Shown: positions 45,372-53,993 of the stretch, in pieces | How positions within the stretch are numbered: position 1 is the first letter of the stretch | Layout: the number at the start of each line of letters is the position of its first letter | Source: Granulicella sp. | GTDB lineage: Bacteria; Acidobacteriota; Terriglobia; Terriglobales; Acidobacteriaceae | Assembly (NCBI GenBank): GCA_025408425.1 | Contig: JANXYX010000016.1 | Coordinates: 87,435 to 151,434 of the forward strand | Reading direction: 5' to 3' | DNA: 64,000 nucleotides | Notes under the pieces: model-generated | The model's input: only the letters and a program-made list of their open reading frames with translations | Told to the model about the DNA's origin: nothing | The model's database searches: none | Position numbers and translations under genes: made by a program

Positions 45372-46205
45372 TTACTTCAGCTTCTCCCGCAACAGATCGT
45401 CCACATCGCCGATCTTGTCAGTCAGGAGGTTCAGTTTCCTGGCCAGGTTCTGAATCTCCGACTCGGCTCTCAAATTCACGTCATAGTCCAGTTCGCCGCG
45501 AACCCGGTCCTTCGTGTCCTGCCGGTTCTGGCTCATCATGATGACCGGAGCCTGAATCGCAGCCAGCATCGACAGGAAAAGATTCAGCAGGATAAACGGA
45601 TACGGATCCCACGCCCTCCCCTTCAGAAAAATATTGACCGAGGCGTAACTCACCAGCACCACGCCAAACGAGATGATGAAGCCCCACGATCCGCCGAATC
45701 GTGCCACGCCGTCGGCAAGCCGATTCCCAAACGTAGCTTCTTCATCGATAATTTCATTCGCGTTCCGGCTCGCACGGTCCCGAACCAGCTTCTGATACGC
45801 GTGCAGTTGCCCGCCCAGAACTGCCAGCATATCCATACCCGCCATTGGCTTGTGCTGCAGCAGAACGGTAATGTCGTCGCGGTCCACTTCAAGGCAAACC
45901 GTCTCCGATATCGCCAGGGCATTCGTCTGATGCGGTGTTTGTTCCAGCATCGACGCGAAGCCAAATATGTCGCCGTGTCCCGGCTGGTCGACCTGCACCT
46001 CCTGATGGTCTTCATCCACCGTCGTCACGCTCACGCTGCCCGACATCATCACGTAGGCTTGTCCACCCGGATCGCCGATCTTATAGATCCGTTGCCGGGC
46101 AGAAAAGGTCCTCAACTCTACCTGCGCGGCAAGCACTGCCAGCTCTTCATCATCCAGCAGCGCAAAGAGAGGCACATGCCTCAGTTCGTGTGGTTCGCAA
46201 GCCAT
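45372..46205 (-). CDS. Cyclic-nucleotide-binding domain fused to DUF1003 membrane domain
   Basis: A 277-aa protein. Residues ~8-125 form a CRP-type nucleotide-binding fold (FALLDDEELAVLAAQVELRTF, GQAYVMMSGSVSVTT, GHGDIFGFASML). Residues ~140-270 are DUF1003: ATFGNRLADGVARFGGSWGFIISFGVVLVSYA (helix 1), DPYPFILLNLFLSMLAAIQAPVIMMSQNRQ (helix 2), then an acidic coiled-coil tail. A phosphate-binding R of the classical cNMP pocket is not evident, so ligand binding is uncertain. No HTH is present, so it is a membrane sensor or channel-like regulator, not a transcription factor. Start ATG follows AGGTAAAAG. Confidence 0.85.
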   Translation of the reverse strand: MACEPHELRHVPLFALLDDEELAVLAAQVELRTFSARQRIYKIGDPGGQAYVMMSGSVSVTTVDEDHQEVQVDQPGHGDIFGFASMLEQTPHQTNALAISETVCLEVDRDDITVLLQHKPMAGMDMLAVLGGQLHAYQKLVRDRASRNANEIIDEEATFGNRLADGVARFGGSWGFIISFGVVLVSYASVNIFLKGRAWDPYPFILLNLFLSMLAAIQAPVIMMSQNRQDTKDRVRGELDYDVNLRAESEIQNLARKLNLLTDKIGDVDDLLREKLK

Positions 46206-46331
46206 CTTTTACCTCTTCTGGTTGTTCTGGGGTCTTGTACCATTCACTCGAATCGTCAATGGTCTACCGAGTGAGGGTAACAAACGACAGCACCGAAAGC
46301 TCTTCATCGCGGCACAAGATAAGCTGTTGTT

Positions 46332-47030
46332 ATGAGCATGGACGTCGTTCTCGCACTCTTTGAATTTGTTGTACTGGTCTTGGCAATCTCGCTCCACGAT
46401 GCAGCCCAGGCTTGGGTCGCCTCACGCAAAGGTGATCCCACCGCCCGAATGCTCGGCCGCATCACCCTCAATCCCGTCAAGCACTTCGACATCTTCGGAA
46501 CCCTCATCTGGCCGGCTCTGTTCATCTTCCGCAGCCCTCTCGTCCTCGGCTGGGGAAAGCCCCTTCCCATCACCCCCCGCAACTTCCGCCACCCCGATCG
46601 CGACGAGATGATCGTCTATCTCTGCGGCCCCGTAGCCCATCTTCTCGCCGCTGCTGCGTGCCTCATCCTGCTGCTCATCTTCAAACACTTCACCCCCGGG
46701 GGAGCAGACGCCCTTCAGGTCGCCTCCGCGCTCGCTCTGCGGGATACAGCCGTCTCCACAGTCGATCTCCCCCGGCTCTTCCCCATCGTGCTCTTCCTCT
46801 ACTTCGGCATCCTAGTCAACCTCCTCCTCTTCGTCTTCAACCTCCTCCCGCTCCCATCCCTCGACGGCGGCAAAATCCTGCGCCACTTCCTCCCCTACAA
46901 CGCCCAGAAGACCTTCGATAGCATCGGTCTCTACCTGATGTTCGGCTTCATGTTCATCGGCTTCCGCATTATTCTTATCTTCTTCTTCCCGCTCCTCATC
47001 TTCTTCGACGGATTGCTCCGCGCGCTCTAA
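46332..47030 (+). CDS. Site-2 protease (M50) homologue with degenerate active site
   Basis: A 232-aa membrane protein of the YwhC-like S2P group: LAISLHDAAQAWVASRKGDPTARMLGRITLNPVKHFDIFGTL and the second-half motif NLLPLPSLDGGKIL. The zinc-binding HExxH of active members is HDAAQ (His22, Asp23, Gln26), so Glu and the second His are both lost, while the NxxPxxxLDG site is kept. Multiple helices follow the family. Next genes are trpS and scpA, the same neighbourhood that intact S2P genes occupy in several phyla. Confidence 0.8.
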   Translation: MSMDVVLALFEFVVLVLAISLHDAAQAWVASRKGDPTARMLGRITLNPVKHFDIFGTLIWPALFIFRSPLVLGWGKPLPITPRNFRHPDRDEMIVYLCGPVAHLLAAAACLILLLIFKHFTPGGADALQVASALALRDTAVSTVDLPRLFPIVLFLYFGILVNLLLFVFNLLPLPSLDGGKILRHFLPYNAQKTFDSIGLYLMFGFMFIGFRIILIFFFPLLIFFDGLLRAL

Positions 47031-47086
47031 GTCCATCATCCTCAGCACAGGGAAACCCCATCCTGTAACATCACTAATTGACCGCA

Positions 47087-48205
47087 ATGACTGATCAGAA
47101 CCCTATCTCCCCGCGCCCCCGCGTCCTCTCCGGCATGCGCCCCACCGGACGCCTCCACCTCGGCAACTACATGGGCGCCCTCCACAACTGGGTCCATCTG
47201 CAGAATCAGCGGGATGAAACTGGCCAACTCAAGTACGAGTGCTACTTCTTCATCGCCGACTACCACGCCCTCACCACCGACTACGCCGACACCTCCGGCC
47301 TCAAGGACAACATCCGCGAGGTAGCTCTCGACTTCCTCGCCGCCGGTCTCGACCCCGCCCTCTCCACCATCTTCATCCAGAGCCACGTTCCCGCCCACTT
47401 CGAGCTACACACCCTCCTCAGCATGATCACCCCCGTCACCTGGCTCGAACGCGTCCCCACCTACAAAGACCAGCAGGAGCAACTCAAAGAAAAGGATCTC
47501 GCCACCTACGGCTTCCTCGGCTACCCTCTCCTGCAATCCGCAGATATCCTCGCCTACCAGCCCGCCTTCGTCCCTGTAGGTCAGGATCAGGCCGCCCACG
47601 TAGAAATCACCCGCGAGATCGCCCGCCGCTTCAATCATCTCTACAGCACTCGCCACACCCCAGCCTTCGAGAACGCCGTCTCAGACAAAGAAAAGCTCGC
47701 AGTCGCAGAACTTACTGAAGCTGACCCATCTACCGCGATCCTCCCCGAGCCCAAAGTCCTCCTCACCCCATCCCCCAAGCTCCCCGGCACCGACGGCCGC
47801 AAAATGTCCAAGAGCTACAACAACACCATCCTGCTCTCCGACCCCGAACCCGAAGTCCGCGCCAAGCTCAAGTCGATGGTCACCGATCCCGCCCGCATCC
47901 GTCGCACCGACCCCGGCAACCCCGACATCTGCCCCGTCTTCGACATCCACAAAGTCTTCTCCACCGATCAGACCCGGTTCAACGTCCGCGAAGGCTGCAC
48001 CACCGCCGGTATCGGCTGCATCCAGTGCAAAGGCTGGTTAGCCGATGCAGTCGTAGAACAACTAGCCCCCATTCAGGAACGTCGCCGCCACTTCGAAGCC
48101 AACCCAGCCGAAGTTGATGCCATCCTCGAAGCAGGCAACACCCGCGCCAACACCCGCGCCAACCAGACCATGCAGGAAGTCCGTTCCGCGATGGGTCTCA
48201 GATAG
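47087..48205 (+). CDS. trpS: Tryptophanyl-tRNA synthetase
   Basis: A 372-aa class I synthetase. Motifs: LSGMRPTGRLHLGNYMGAL (HIGH-type), YEC-YFFIADYHALTT, DPALSTIFIQSH, GYPLLQSADILAYQPAFVPVGQDQAAHVEITREIARRFN, GRKMSKSYNNTI (KMSKS) and a C-terminal GIGCIQCKGWLAD. ATG at 47087 is chosen; the open frame extends three codons further to a TTG. scpA begins 5 bases after its stop. Confidence 0.96.
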   Translation: MTDQNPISPRPRVLSGMRPTGRLHLGNYMGALHNWVHLQNQRDETGQLKYECYFFIADYHALTTDYADTSGLKDNIREVALDFLAAGLDPALSTIFIQSHVPAHFELHTLLSMITPVTWLERVPTYKDQQEQLKEKDLATYGFLGYPLLQSADILAYQPAFVPVGQDQAAHVEITREIARRFNHLYSTRHTPAFENAVSDKEKLAVAELTEADPSTAILPEPKVLLTPSPKLPGTDGRKMSKSYNNTILLSDPEPEVRAKLKSMVTDPARIRRTDPGNPDICPVFDIHKVFSTDQTRFNVREGCTTAGIGCIQCKGWLADAVVEQLAPIQERRRHFEANPAEVDAILEAGNTRANTRANQTMQEVRSAMGLR

Positions 48206-48210
48206 CCGCC

Positions 48211-49224
48211 ATGCCAGACGAATCCCTCCAGCCCGAAGCCATCAATGCAGCCACCGAACCGGATGCCCCACGTCCGGCACTTGAGGACGTGAGTCCTTCC
48301 CTCAGCGAAGAATCCCAATCTCCAGAGGCCCCCACCGAACCTCACGCCCCCTTCGCCCTGGAACCCCAACCCATCCCCCCACCGCCCCCCGAGCCCAAGC
48401 GCCCCACCCCAGCCAAGGAAGAAGCCTCGCAGTCCCCCTTCTCCGTCACCGTAGGCCAGGTCTACGACGGCCCTTTTGACCTTCTTCTCGACCTCATCCG
48501 CAAACAGAACATCGACATCTACGACATTCCCATCGCCCGCATCACCTCCCAGTTCCTCGAGTACACCCACCACCTCAAGCAGGTGGACGTCGATGCCGCC
48601 GGCGAGTTCATCTACATGGCCTCGCTCCTCATCCACATCAAGAGCAAGACCCTCCTCCCGCGCGATCCCTCGGACGTCCTCGGTACCGACTCGGAAGACC
48701 CACGTCGCGAACTCGTCGAGCGACTCCTGGAGCACGAGCGCTTCAAAGCCGCAGCCCAGATGCTCATGCAGAAGCAGCAGATCGAAGAGGCCACCTGGAC
48801 CAACCCAGGCATGAAGAACTTCCGCCGCGAAACTCAGGCCCTCGGCGAAGACGCAGGTCTCGAGCAGGAGATCGCCGCAGACACCGTAGACCTCGTCCGT
48901 GTCTTTCAGGACATCCTCTCCCGCCTCCGCGAGCGCCCCATCCTCAACGTCGACGAAGAGTCCGTCACCGTCGCCCAGATGATCGACTACGTCAAACGTC
49001 GCCTCATCATGGAAGACAAACCCGTCTCCCTCCGCCGACTCCTGCACAACACCCATACGGAGCGCGCTCTCATCTGCATGTTCCTCGCCATGCTCGAACT
49101 CGTCCGCCTCCAGGCCGTGCTGCTCCACCAACCCGTCACTCAGGGCGACATCCTCATCAAGAAAACCGAAGCCTTCGATCAGGTCTTCACCGACCAGCAA
49201 AATCTTCGCGACGATTGGCGTTAG
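48211..49224 (+). CDS. scpA: Segregation and condensation protein A (kleisin)
   Basis: A 337-aa kleisin partner of SMC and ScpB. After a ~75-residue Pro/Glu-rich N-terminal extension comes the family core: TVGQVYDGPFDLLLDLIRKQNIDIYDIPIARITSQFLEY, GEFIYMASLLIHIKSKTLLPRD, then the C-terminal winged-helix (LRRLLHNTHTERALICMFLAMLELVRLQ). Normal ScpA is ~250 aa, so the extension is extra. scpB is 1.2 kb downstream after an SGNH hydrolase gene. Confidence 0.95.
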   Translation: MPDESLQPEAINAATEPDAPRPALEDVSPSLSEESQSPEAPTEPHAPFALEPQPIPPPPPEPKRPTPAKEEASQSPFSVTVGQVYDGPFDLLLDLIRKQNIDIYDIPIARITSQFLEYTHHLKQVDVDAAGEFIYMASLLIHIKSKTLLPRDPSDVLGTDSEDPRRELVERLLEHERFKAAAQMLMQKQQIEEATWTNPGMKNFRRETQALGEDAGLEQEIAADTVDLVRVFQDILSRLRERPILNVDEESVTVAQMIDYVKRRLIMEDKPVSLRRLLHNTHTERALICMFLAMLELVRLQAVLLHQPVTQGDILIKKTEAFDQVFTDQQNLRDDWR

Positions 49225-49252
49225 GCACCAACTCGCTTTCAGGATTCAGACC

Positions 49253-50281
49253 ATGCGCCAAAGCCTTCACCTCGCTACACGCACCGCGTCCATCCTTCTT
49301 GCAACCTTGTTGCTTGCCATCTTGACGCTTGCCATCTTCTCCGCCTCAACCGCCTTCGCCCAGCAGCAAGCGCCCGCCACTACCCCCCTCGCCAACAAAA
49401 GGGTCCTCTGGCTCGGTGACAGCATTACTCAGGGCGGCGATTACGTCACCTTTGTCCAGTTCTACCTCGACCGCCACTACCCCGCCGCTCGCTTCGACAT
49501 CATCAGCATCGGCCTCTCCAGCGAGACAGTCTCCTGCCTGTCCGAGAAGACGCATCCCTTTCCCCGTCCCTGCGTGCACTCCCGCCTCCAGCGCGCCCTG
49601 CATCTCGTCAAACCCGATATCGTCGTCGCATGCTACGGCATGAACGACGGCATCTTCCACCCCCTCAGTGCCGACCGCGCCGAAGCCTTCCACCAGGGAA
49701 TCCTCAAGCTCAGCGCCGCCACCCAGGCCGCCGGGGCGAAGCTCATCCTGCTCACGCCGCCACCCTTCGATCGCCTCACCGCCCACAATCTCGTCGACCA
49801 GCATGCCCCCGACTTCGGCTACGCCACCCCTTACCAGAACTACGACTCCGTCCTCGGCGACTACGCACGATGGGAGATGGCGCTGCCCCGGAGAGATGCC
49901 TCCCTCGTCATCGACCTCCACACCCCCATCGATGCCTATCTTCTTCAGCACCGTAAGTCCAACCCCACCTTCTCCTTCGCCGCAAAAGACGGCATCCACC
50001 CCGACGCAGCTGGCCACCTCTTCATGGCCCGCCTTGTCCTCCAGGGGCTTGGCCTGACTCCCTCCTCTACGCACCTCAAGGGCGAGCTATCAGCCGTGCA
50101 GTCTGACCCCCTCTACGCTCTGGTCAAACAGCAGCGCGAAGCCCGCTCTCTGGCCTGGCTCAACTTCGTCGGCTACACCCGCGAGCAGACCGTCCACTCC
50201 GACTCCATCGAGCAGGCGGAACAACTCAACGCCAGCCTCCAATCCCAGATCGACACCCTGCGCCAAAGTCCAAAGCCCTGA
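49253..50281 (+). CDS. Secreted SGNH/GDSL-family hydrolase
   Basis: A 342-aa protein with a signal peptide (SILLATLLLAILTLAIFSAST...FAQQ). Block I is VLWLGDSITQGG (catalytic Ser), block III VVACYGMNDGIF (Asn), block V AAKDGIHPDAAGHLFMA (catalytic Asp and His). This is a lipase/esterase-type fold acting on acylated polysaccharide or lipid; substrate unknown. Its insertion between scpA and scpB is unusual. The gap to scpB is 123 bases. Confidence 0.9.
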   Translation: MRQSLHLATRTASILLATLLLAILTLAIFSASTAFAQQQAPATTPLANKRVLWLGDSITQGGDYVTFVQFYLDRHYPAARFDIISIGLSSETVSCLSEKTHPFPRPCVHSRLQRALHLVKPDIVVACYGMNDGIFHPLSADRAEAFHQGILKLSAATQAAGAKLILLTPPPFDRLTAHNLVDQHAPDFGYATPYQNYDSVLGDYARWEMALPRRDASLVIDLHTPIDAYLLQHRKSNPTFSFAAKDGIHPDAAGHLFMARLVLQGLGLTPSSTHLKGELSAVQSDPLYALVKQQREARSLAWLNFVGYTREQTVHSDSIEQAEQLNASLQSQIDTLRQSPKP

Positions 50282-50404
50282 CCTGCTGCCCAGCCGCAGC
50301 CCGTGTCCCATCAACAATCTACGACTCATCATCCCTCTTATTCCTCGTCATCCCCGCAATCGTAAGCGGCGTTGGTATGCTTAGGGGTACTTCCTTTTCA
50401 ACCC

Positions 50405-51484
50405 ATGAGCCTTAAAGCAAAGATCGAAGCAGTCATCTACGCCTCCGAAGAGCCAGTAACCCTCGCTCAACTCGCCGGACTCCTCGGCCACGAAGCCCAG
50501 GCCGAGCTCGACCACCTCGACGCCGCCCAGCACTCCCTCGCCCTCGAAGCGGCTCAGGAAAACGACGAAGTCTCCCCAGATCAGGACGACCTCAACAACG
50601 AAGTCTTCTCCGCCGCCTCCGCCACAGAACCAGGTGCCGCCACTCCGGCCCTTGCGGAAGCGGATTCCAGCCCCGCCGAAGCTTCAGCAGCCACAGGGCA
50701 GGGAAGCGAAGCATCCGTCCCCGACGAAAAGAAGCAAGCCCGCGAATCCAAAGAAGATAAAGAGAAGTCTCGCCGTCTCCGCGAATACTTCCGCACCATC
50801 CTCGACCAGCTCATCGCAGACTACGCCACCGAATCCAACGATCGCGGCCTCGAGATCCGCGAGATCGCCGGAGGCTATCGCCTCGCCACCAAGCCTGAGT
50901 ACCACGACGCCGTTCGCGGCTTCGTCAAATCTCTCAAGCCACCCCTCAAGCTCTCCCTCCAGGCCCTCGAAACCCTCGCCGTCGTCGCCTATAAGCAGCC
51001 CGTCACCGCTCCCGAAATCTCTGAAATCCGTGGCGTAGACTCCGGCGGCGTCCTCAGCTCTCTCATGACGCGCAAGCTCATCACCACCGCTGGCCGCAAA
51101 CAGGTCATCGGCCGTCCCATCCTCTACAAAACCACCAAGGACTTCCTCCTGCGCTTCGGCCTCAAAGACATCAACGAGCTTCCCAGCATCGAAGAGTTTG
51201 AGAAAATGGCCGGCGAACTGGCAGATTCAGAGCCGGTCCAGGAAGAGATCCCCATGCAGCACGAAGCAGAAGCAAGCGGCGAAGCCCACCCTCATCACCA
51301 CGCCCCCGAGTCACCCAGCGAACTCGAGCCCGAACGGCACACCCACGCCCCACAGGCCGACGGCAGCCCCGACACCGCAGATAACCCGCTCGACGTCGTC
51401 GTCGAAGACGCCCTCGAAGAAAATCCCGTCAAGAACCCCCACGAAATCGACCCCGTCCAGCATCACACCGAAGGACAGGAGTAA
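50405..51484 (+). CDS. scpB: Segregation and condensation protein B with large insertion
   Basis: A 359-aa ScpB; the ATG at 50405 starts MSLKAKIEAVIYASEEPVTLAQLAGLLGHE, the family beginning. Between the first winged-helix helix and NDRGLEIREIAGGYRLATKPEY lies an ~80-residue acidic Glu/Ala/Ser-rich insert (QENDEVSPDQ through KEDKEKSRR). The second winged helix follows (LSLQALETLAVVAYKQPVTAPEISEIRGVDSGGVLSSL). A His/Glu/Pro-rich C-terminal tail (~100 residues, HPHHHAPES) is also extra. It works with ScpA and SMC in chromosome condensation. Confidence 0.93.
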   Translation: MSLKAKIEAVIYASEEPVTLAQLAGLLGHEAQAELDHLDAAQHSLALEAAQENDEVSPDQDDLNNEVFSAASATEPGAATPALAEADSSPAEASAATGQGSEASVPDEKKQARESKEDKEKSRRLREYFRTILDQLIADYATESNDRGLEIREIAGGYRLATKPEYHDAVRGFVKSLKPPLKLSLQALETLAVVAYKQPVTAPEISEIRGVDSGGVLSSLMTRKLITTAGRKQVIGRPILYKTTKDFLLRFGLKDINELPSIEEFEKMAGELADSEPVQEEIPMQHEAEASGEAHPHHHAPESPSELEPERHTHAPQADGSPDTADNPLDVVVEDALEENPVKNPHEIDPVQHHTEGQE

Positions 51485-51490
51485 CTCACC

Positions 51491-51661
51491 ATGCCCATCC
51501 CCGCGGACAACAACCTCCCCGACCCCACCCCCGATGACGACCACGAAGCCAACCCTGATACCCCACCCAGCGCACCCCCAGGCCCCGACGACTCCGAAGA
51601 AACCAAGCCCACCGGCGTAGAAAAATTCATCGACGAAATCGTTCGCGGTGAGTACATGTAG
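51491..51661 (+). CDS. Small acidic protein (56 aa)
   Basis: The gene starts 6 bases after scpB and ends 117 bases before the rluB-like start. The product is acidic and Pro-rich (MPIPADNNLPDPTPDDDHE...) and ends with KFIDEIVRGEYM. Asp/Glu/Pro composition and a tight position within the operon argue for translation. No family recognised. It is cotranscribed with scpB. Confidence 0.5.
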   Translation: MPIPADNNLPDPTPDDDHEANPDTPPSAPPGPDDSEETKPTGVEKFIDEIVRGEYM

Positions 51662-51778
51662 CCCATCCGGCGACCTGCATTGAAAGATTCAGCAACGCAC
51701 GAAATTCTCCCGCCAGATACAATCAAACCAGTACCCCCCGACCGCGACGAGCACCTCCGCAGTCAGAAAGCCAGGAAC

Positions 51779-52711
51779 ATGACCACCAAAGCCACGCCTC
51801 CCTCCACAGAACAAGCCCCCACCGGCGACCGCCTCCAGAAGATCCTTGCCCAGGCCGGCATAGCCTCCCGCCGCAAAGCAGAGGAGATCATCCTCGAAGG
51901 CCGCGTCCAGGTCAACGGCACCACCATCACCACCCTTGGCACCCGCCACGACATCACCAAAGACCACATCCGCGTCGACGGCAAGCTCCTCCAGGGCCCA
52001 GAGCAGCAGCGCTACTACATGCTCAACAAGCCCCGCGGCTACGTCACCACCCTCGACGACCCCCAGCACCGCCCCACCGTCATGCAACTCATGGCCAAGC
52101 AGAAGTCCGGCCCCCACGGCGACAACGTCCGTCTCTACCCCGTAGGCCGCCTCGACTACCTCTCTGAAGGCCTGCTTCTCATGACCAACGACGGAAACCT
52201 CGCCAACGCCCTCTCCAAGGCAGCAGCAGGCGTCGAAAAAACCTACCTCGTCAAAGTCAGCGGAGTCCCGCCTGCTTCCGGACTCGACCAGATCCGCCGC
52301 GGCATCATGATCGACCGCGGGCGCCTCGACGAAGTTCGTTCAGGACGCCGCGACCGCATCATCACCGCACCTGCCAAGCTCGAACTCGTCCGTGGCGGCG
52401 ACAACCCCTGGTACGAACTCACCCTCATCGAGGGACGTAACCGCCAACTCCGCAAAATGTTCGAAGAGATCGGACACCACGTCGAAAAGATTCGTCGCAT
52501 CGGCTACGGAGCCCTGCGGCTCGACATCCCACCCGGAGAGTTCCGCGAACTCACCCTCGGAGAAGTCATGGCACTCGATCGTGCCGCCAAAGGTAAGAAA
52601 GTCGTCCCCAAGGCCAAGCTCCCCGAGTACGCTCAGCTCAAAGCTCCCGTCAAGAAAAGATCAGCACCACCCCGCCGCACCTTCGCCTCAAAATCCAGAC
52701 CCTCCCGTTAG
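51779..52711 (+). CDS. rluB: Ribosomal large subunit pseudouridine synthase, RluB/RsuA family
   Basis: A 310-aa enzyme; ATG at 51779 preceded by AGGA gives the S4 domain at the start (DRLQKILAQAGIASRRKAEEIILEGRVQVNG). Catalytic domain: YYMLNKPRGYVTTL, GRLDYLSEGLLLMTNDG (catalytic Asp), EKTYLVKVSG, LTLIEGRNRQLRKMFEEIGHHV and LRRIGYG-like region. A basic C-terminal tail (VKKRSAPPRRTFASKSRPSR) may bind rRNA. Placement after scpAB is the conserved arrangement in many bacteria. Whether it modifies 23S U2605 (RluB) or another site is inferred by resemblance. Confidence 0.9.
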   Translation: MTTKATPPSTEQAPTGDRLQKILAQAGIASRRKAEEIILEGRVQVNGTTITTLGTRHDITKDHIRVDGKLLQGPEQQRYYMLNKPRGYVTTLDDPQHRPTVMQLMAKQKSGPHGDNVRLYPVGRLDYLSEGLLLMTNDGNLANALSKAAAGVEKTYLVKVSGVPPASGLDQIRRGIMIDRGRLDEVRSGRRDRIITAPAKLELVRGGDNPWYELTLIEGRNRQLRKMFEEIGHHVEKIRRIGYGALRLDIPPGEFRELTLGEVMALDRAAKGKKVVPKAKLPEYAQLKAPVKKRSAPPRRTFASKSRPSR

Positions 52712-53026
52712 TCAGTTACACCACATAACTCCGGGTGCCCCCTCATGCAGCCTTACCGCATGAGTGGCCACCCGTGCGATAACCGAAAATTCATCAAATT
52801 CCTAAAACGGAATCCATCCCTTTCATCGTTGCAGGCACAGTACTTATTCGCGTTTTAAAACTTATCCACATCCTCACCGTCACTATTCCAACACTTGCCT
52901 ACAACTTCCGTGCCAGTGCTCTTGACACACGTCTATAACTAAGCCAAAAATACTCCGGCAATTCACAGTACGCCCGATGACAAACTCAAACGGAGCGCAT
53001 CCAATGAACTGCAAAGGAGCACCATA
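52712..53026. other. Intergenic region between rluB and msrA
   Basis: 315 bases. The first 60 hold a palindromic repeat (listed separately). The rest is AT-richer (TTCATCAAATTCCTAAAACG and the stretch around 52850) and probably carries the msrA promoter. AAAGGAG precedes the GTG start of msrA. No RNA gene or open frame with support was seen. Confidence 0.45.
52733..52774. repeat. Intergenic palindromic repeat, copy B
   Basis: GGGTGCCCCCTCATGCAGCC followed by an opposed CGCATGAGTGG CCACCC: an imperfect hairpin (CTCATGC/GCATGAG) flanked by GGGTG and CACCC. Same frame as the copies at 3102 and 57517. Confidence 0.6.
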
Positions 53027-53503
53027 GTGGCAATTGAAAAAGCAGTACTTGGCGCAGGTTGTTTTTGGGGCGTAGAAGCCCGTTTTAATGAACTAACTGG
53101 TGTCATCGACACCGCCGTAGGATACGCAGGCGGTGGCCTCGAACACCCGACATACAAAGAAGTCTGTACTGATCGCACCGGACACGCAGAAGTCGTCGAA
53201 GTCACCTTCGACAACAGCCGCCTCTCCTTCGAGACGCTCCTCGATACGTTCTTCGCCCTCCACGATCCCACCCAGGTCAACCGCCAGGGTCCGGATTGGG
53301 GTTCGCAGTACCGCAGTGTCGTCTTCACCAACTCCCTCCAGCAGTTCACAGAGGCGCGGGCCAAGATCGCAGAACTCAACGCCTCAGGAACCTACCGGCT
53401 GCCCATCGCCACACAGGTCGTCCCCGGTGCCATCTTCTGGAAGGCCGAGGAGTACCACCAGCGCTACCTCGAAAAACGAGGCATGGTCAGCTGTCACATC
53501 TAA
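53027..53503 (+). CDS. msrA: Peptide-methionine (S)-S-oxide reductase
   Basis: A 158-aa MsrA. The catalytic site GCFWG is at residues 11-15 (Cys12), followed by GYAGG, GHAEVVEVTFD, FALHDPTQVNRQGPDWGSQYRS and YHQRYLEKRGMVSCHI. It reduces methionine S-sulfoxide in proteins using thioredoxin. The start is GTG after AAAGGAGCACCATA. It is a single gene, followed by a hairpin terminator. Confidence 0.96.
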   Translation: MAIEKAVLGAGCFWGVEARFNELTGVIDTAVGYAGGGLEHPTYKEVCTDRTGHAEVVEVTFDNSRLSFETLLDTFFALHDPTQVNRQGPDWGSQYRSVVFTNSLQQFTEARAKIAELNASGTYRLPIATQVVPGAIFWKAEEYHQRYLEKRGMVSCHI

Positions 53504-53528
53504 GCCAACTTCAACCTCCCCAACCCCG

Positions 53529-53560
53529 AACGCGCCGTTACCCAACGGCGCGTTTCGCTT
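53529..53560 (+). terminator. Terminator-like hairpin after msrA
   Basis: AACGCGCCGTT pairs perfectly (11 bp) with AACGGCGCGTT around an ACCC loop, followed by TCGCTTTTAA. The T-run is weak but the stem is strong. Confidence 0.6.
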
Positions 53561-53993
53561 TTAACCACCGATCGAGACGCCAGAAGTCAGTCAGTCCCAT
53601 CTGCGCTTAAAGCTTGAATCAACACGCCCTTACCATCCCTTCTTCACCTTTTCTCGACACTCCCTTGCCAATGATCCCAATAACTGTGTTACTCTGGTAT
53701 TGCACTCTGACCTAAACGAGTGTGGGCACCGCAGGCAAAGACTTCCACAGTACTTCGGAGTTTGGCCAGAGACTGCGATTCGCTCTAACCCACCGCATAT
53801 CTTCCCAAAAAAGAAGTCGCGCTGGTTGCTCTGGCTGGAAGGCCCGTCACCGGACGAGTCTCGCCGTGCAGCAGCAGCGCTTCGATATCCGACAGCAATG
53901 CTGACTAGATCAATCTATGGTGCCTCGGCACCCCTGCATCCGTCGCTGGCCAATACCCAGCCCTGTTCCATAAACACGTAAAAAGGAAAAATC
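53561..53993 (+). other. Long upstream leader of the DEAD-box helicase gene
   Basis: 433 bases without a supported gene between the msrA terminator and the helicase TTG start. A 93-codon open frame here has no family likeness. Just before the start the leader ends with AAAAAGGAAAAATC as the ribosome binding site. Long leaders are typical of cold-regulated RNA helicase genes, so post-transcriptional control is possible, but I could not draw a defined fold. Confidence 0.35.

Noticed and set aside
53700..53981. 93-codon frame in the helicase leader
   Set aside because: No ribosome binding site, no family likeness and unusual composition.
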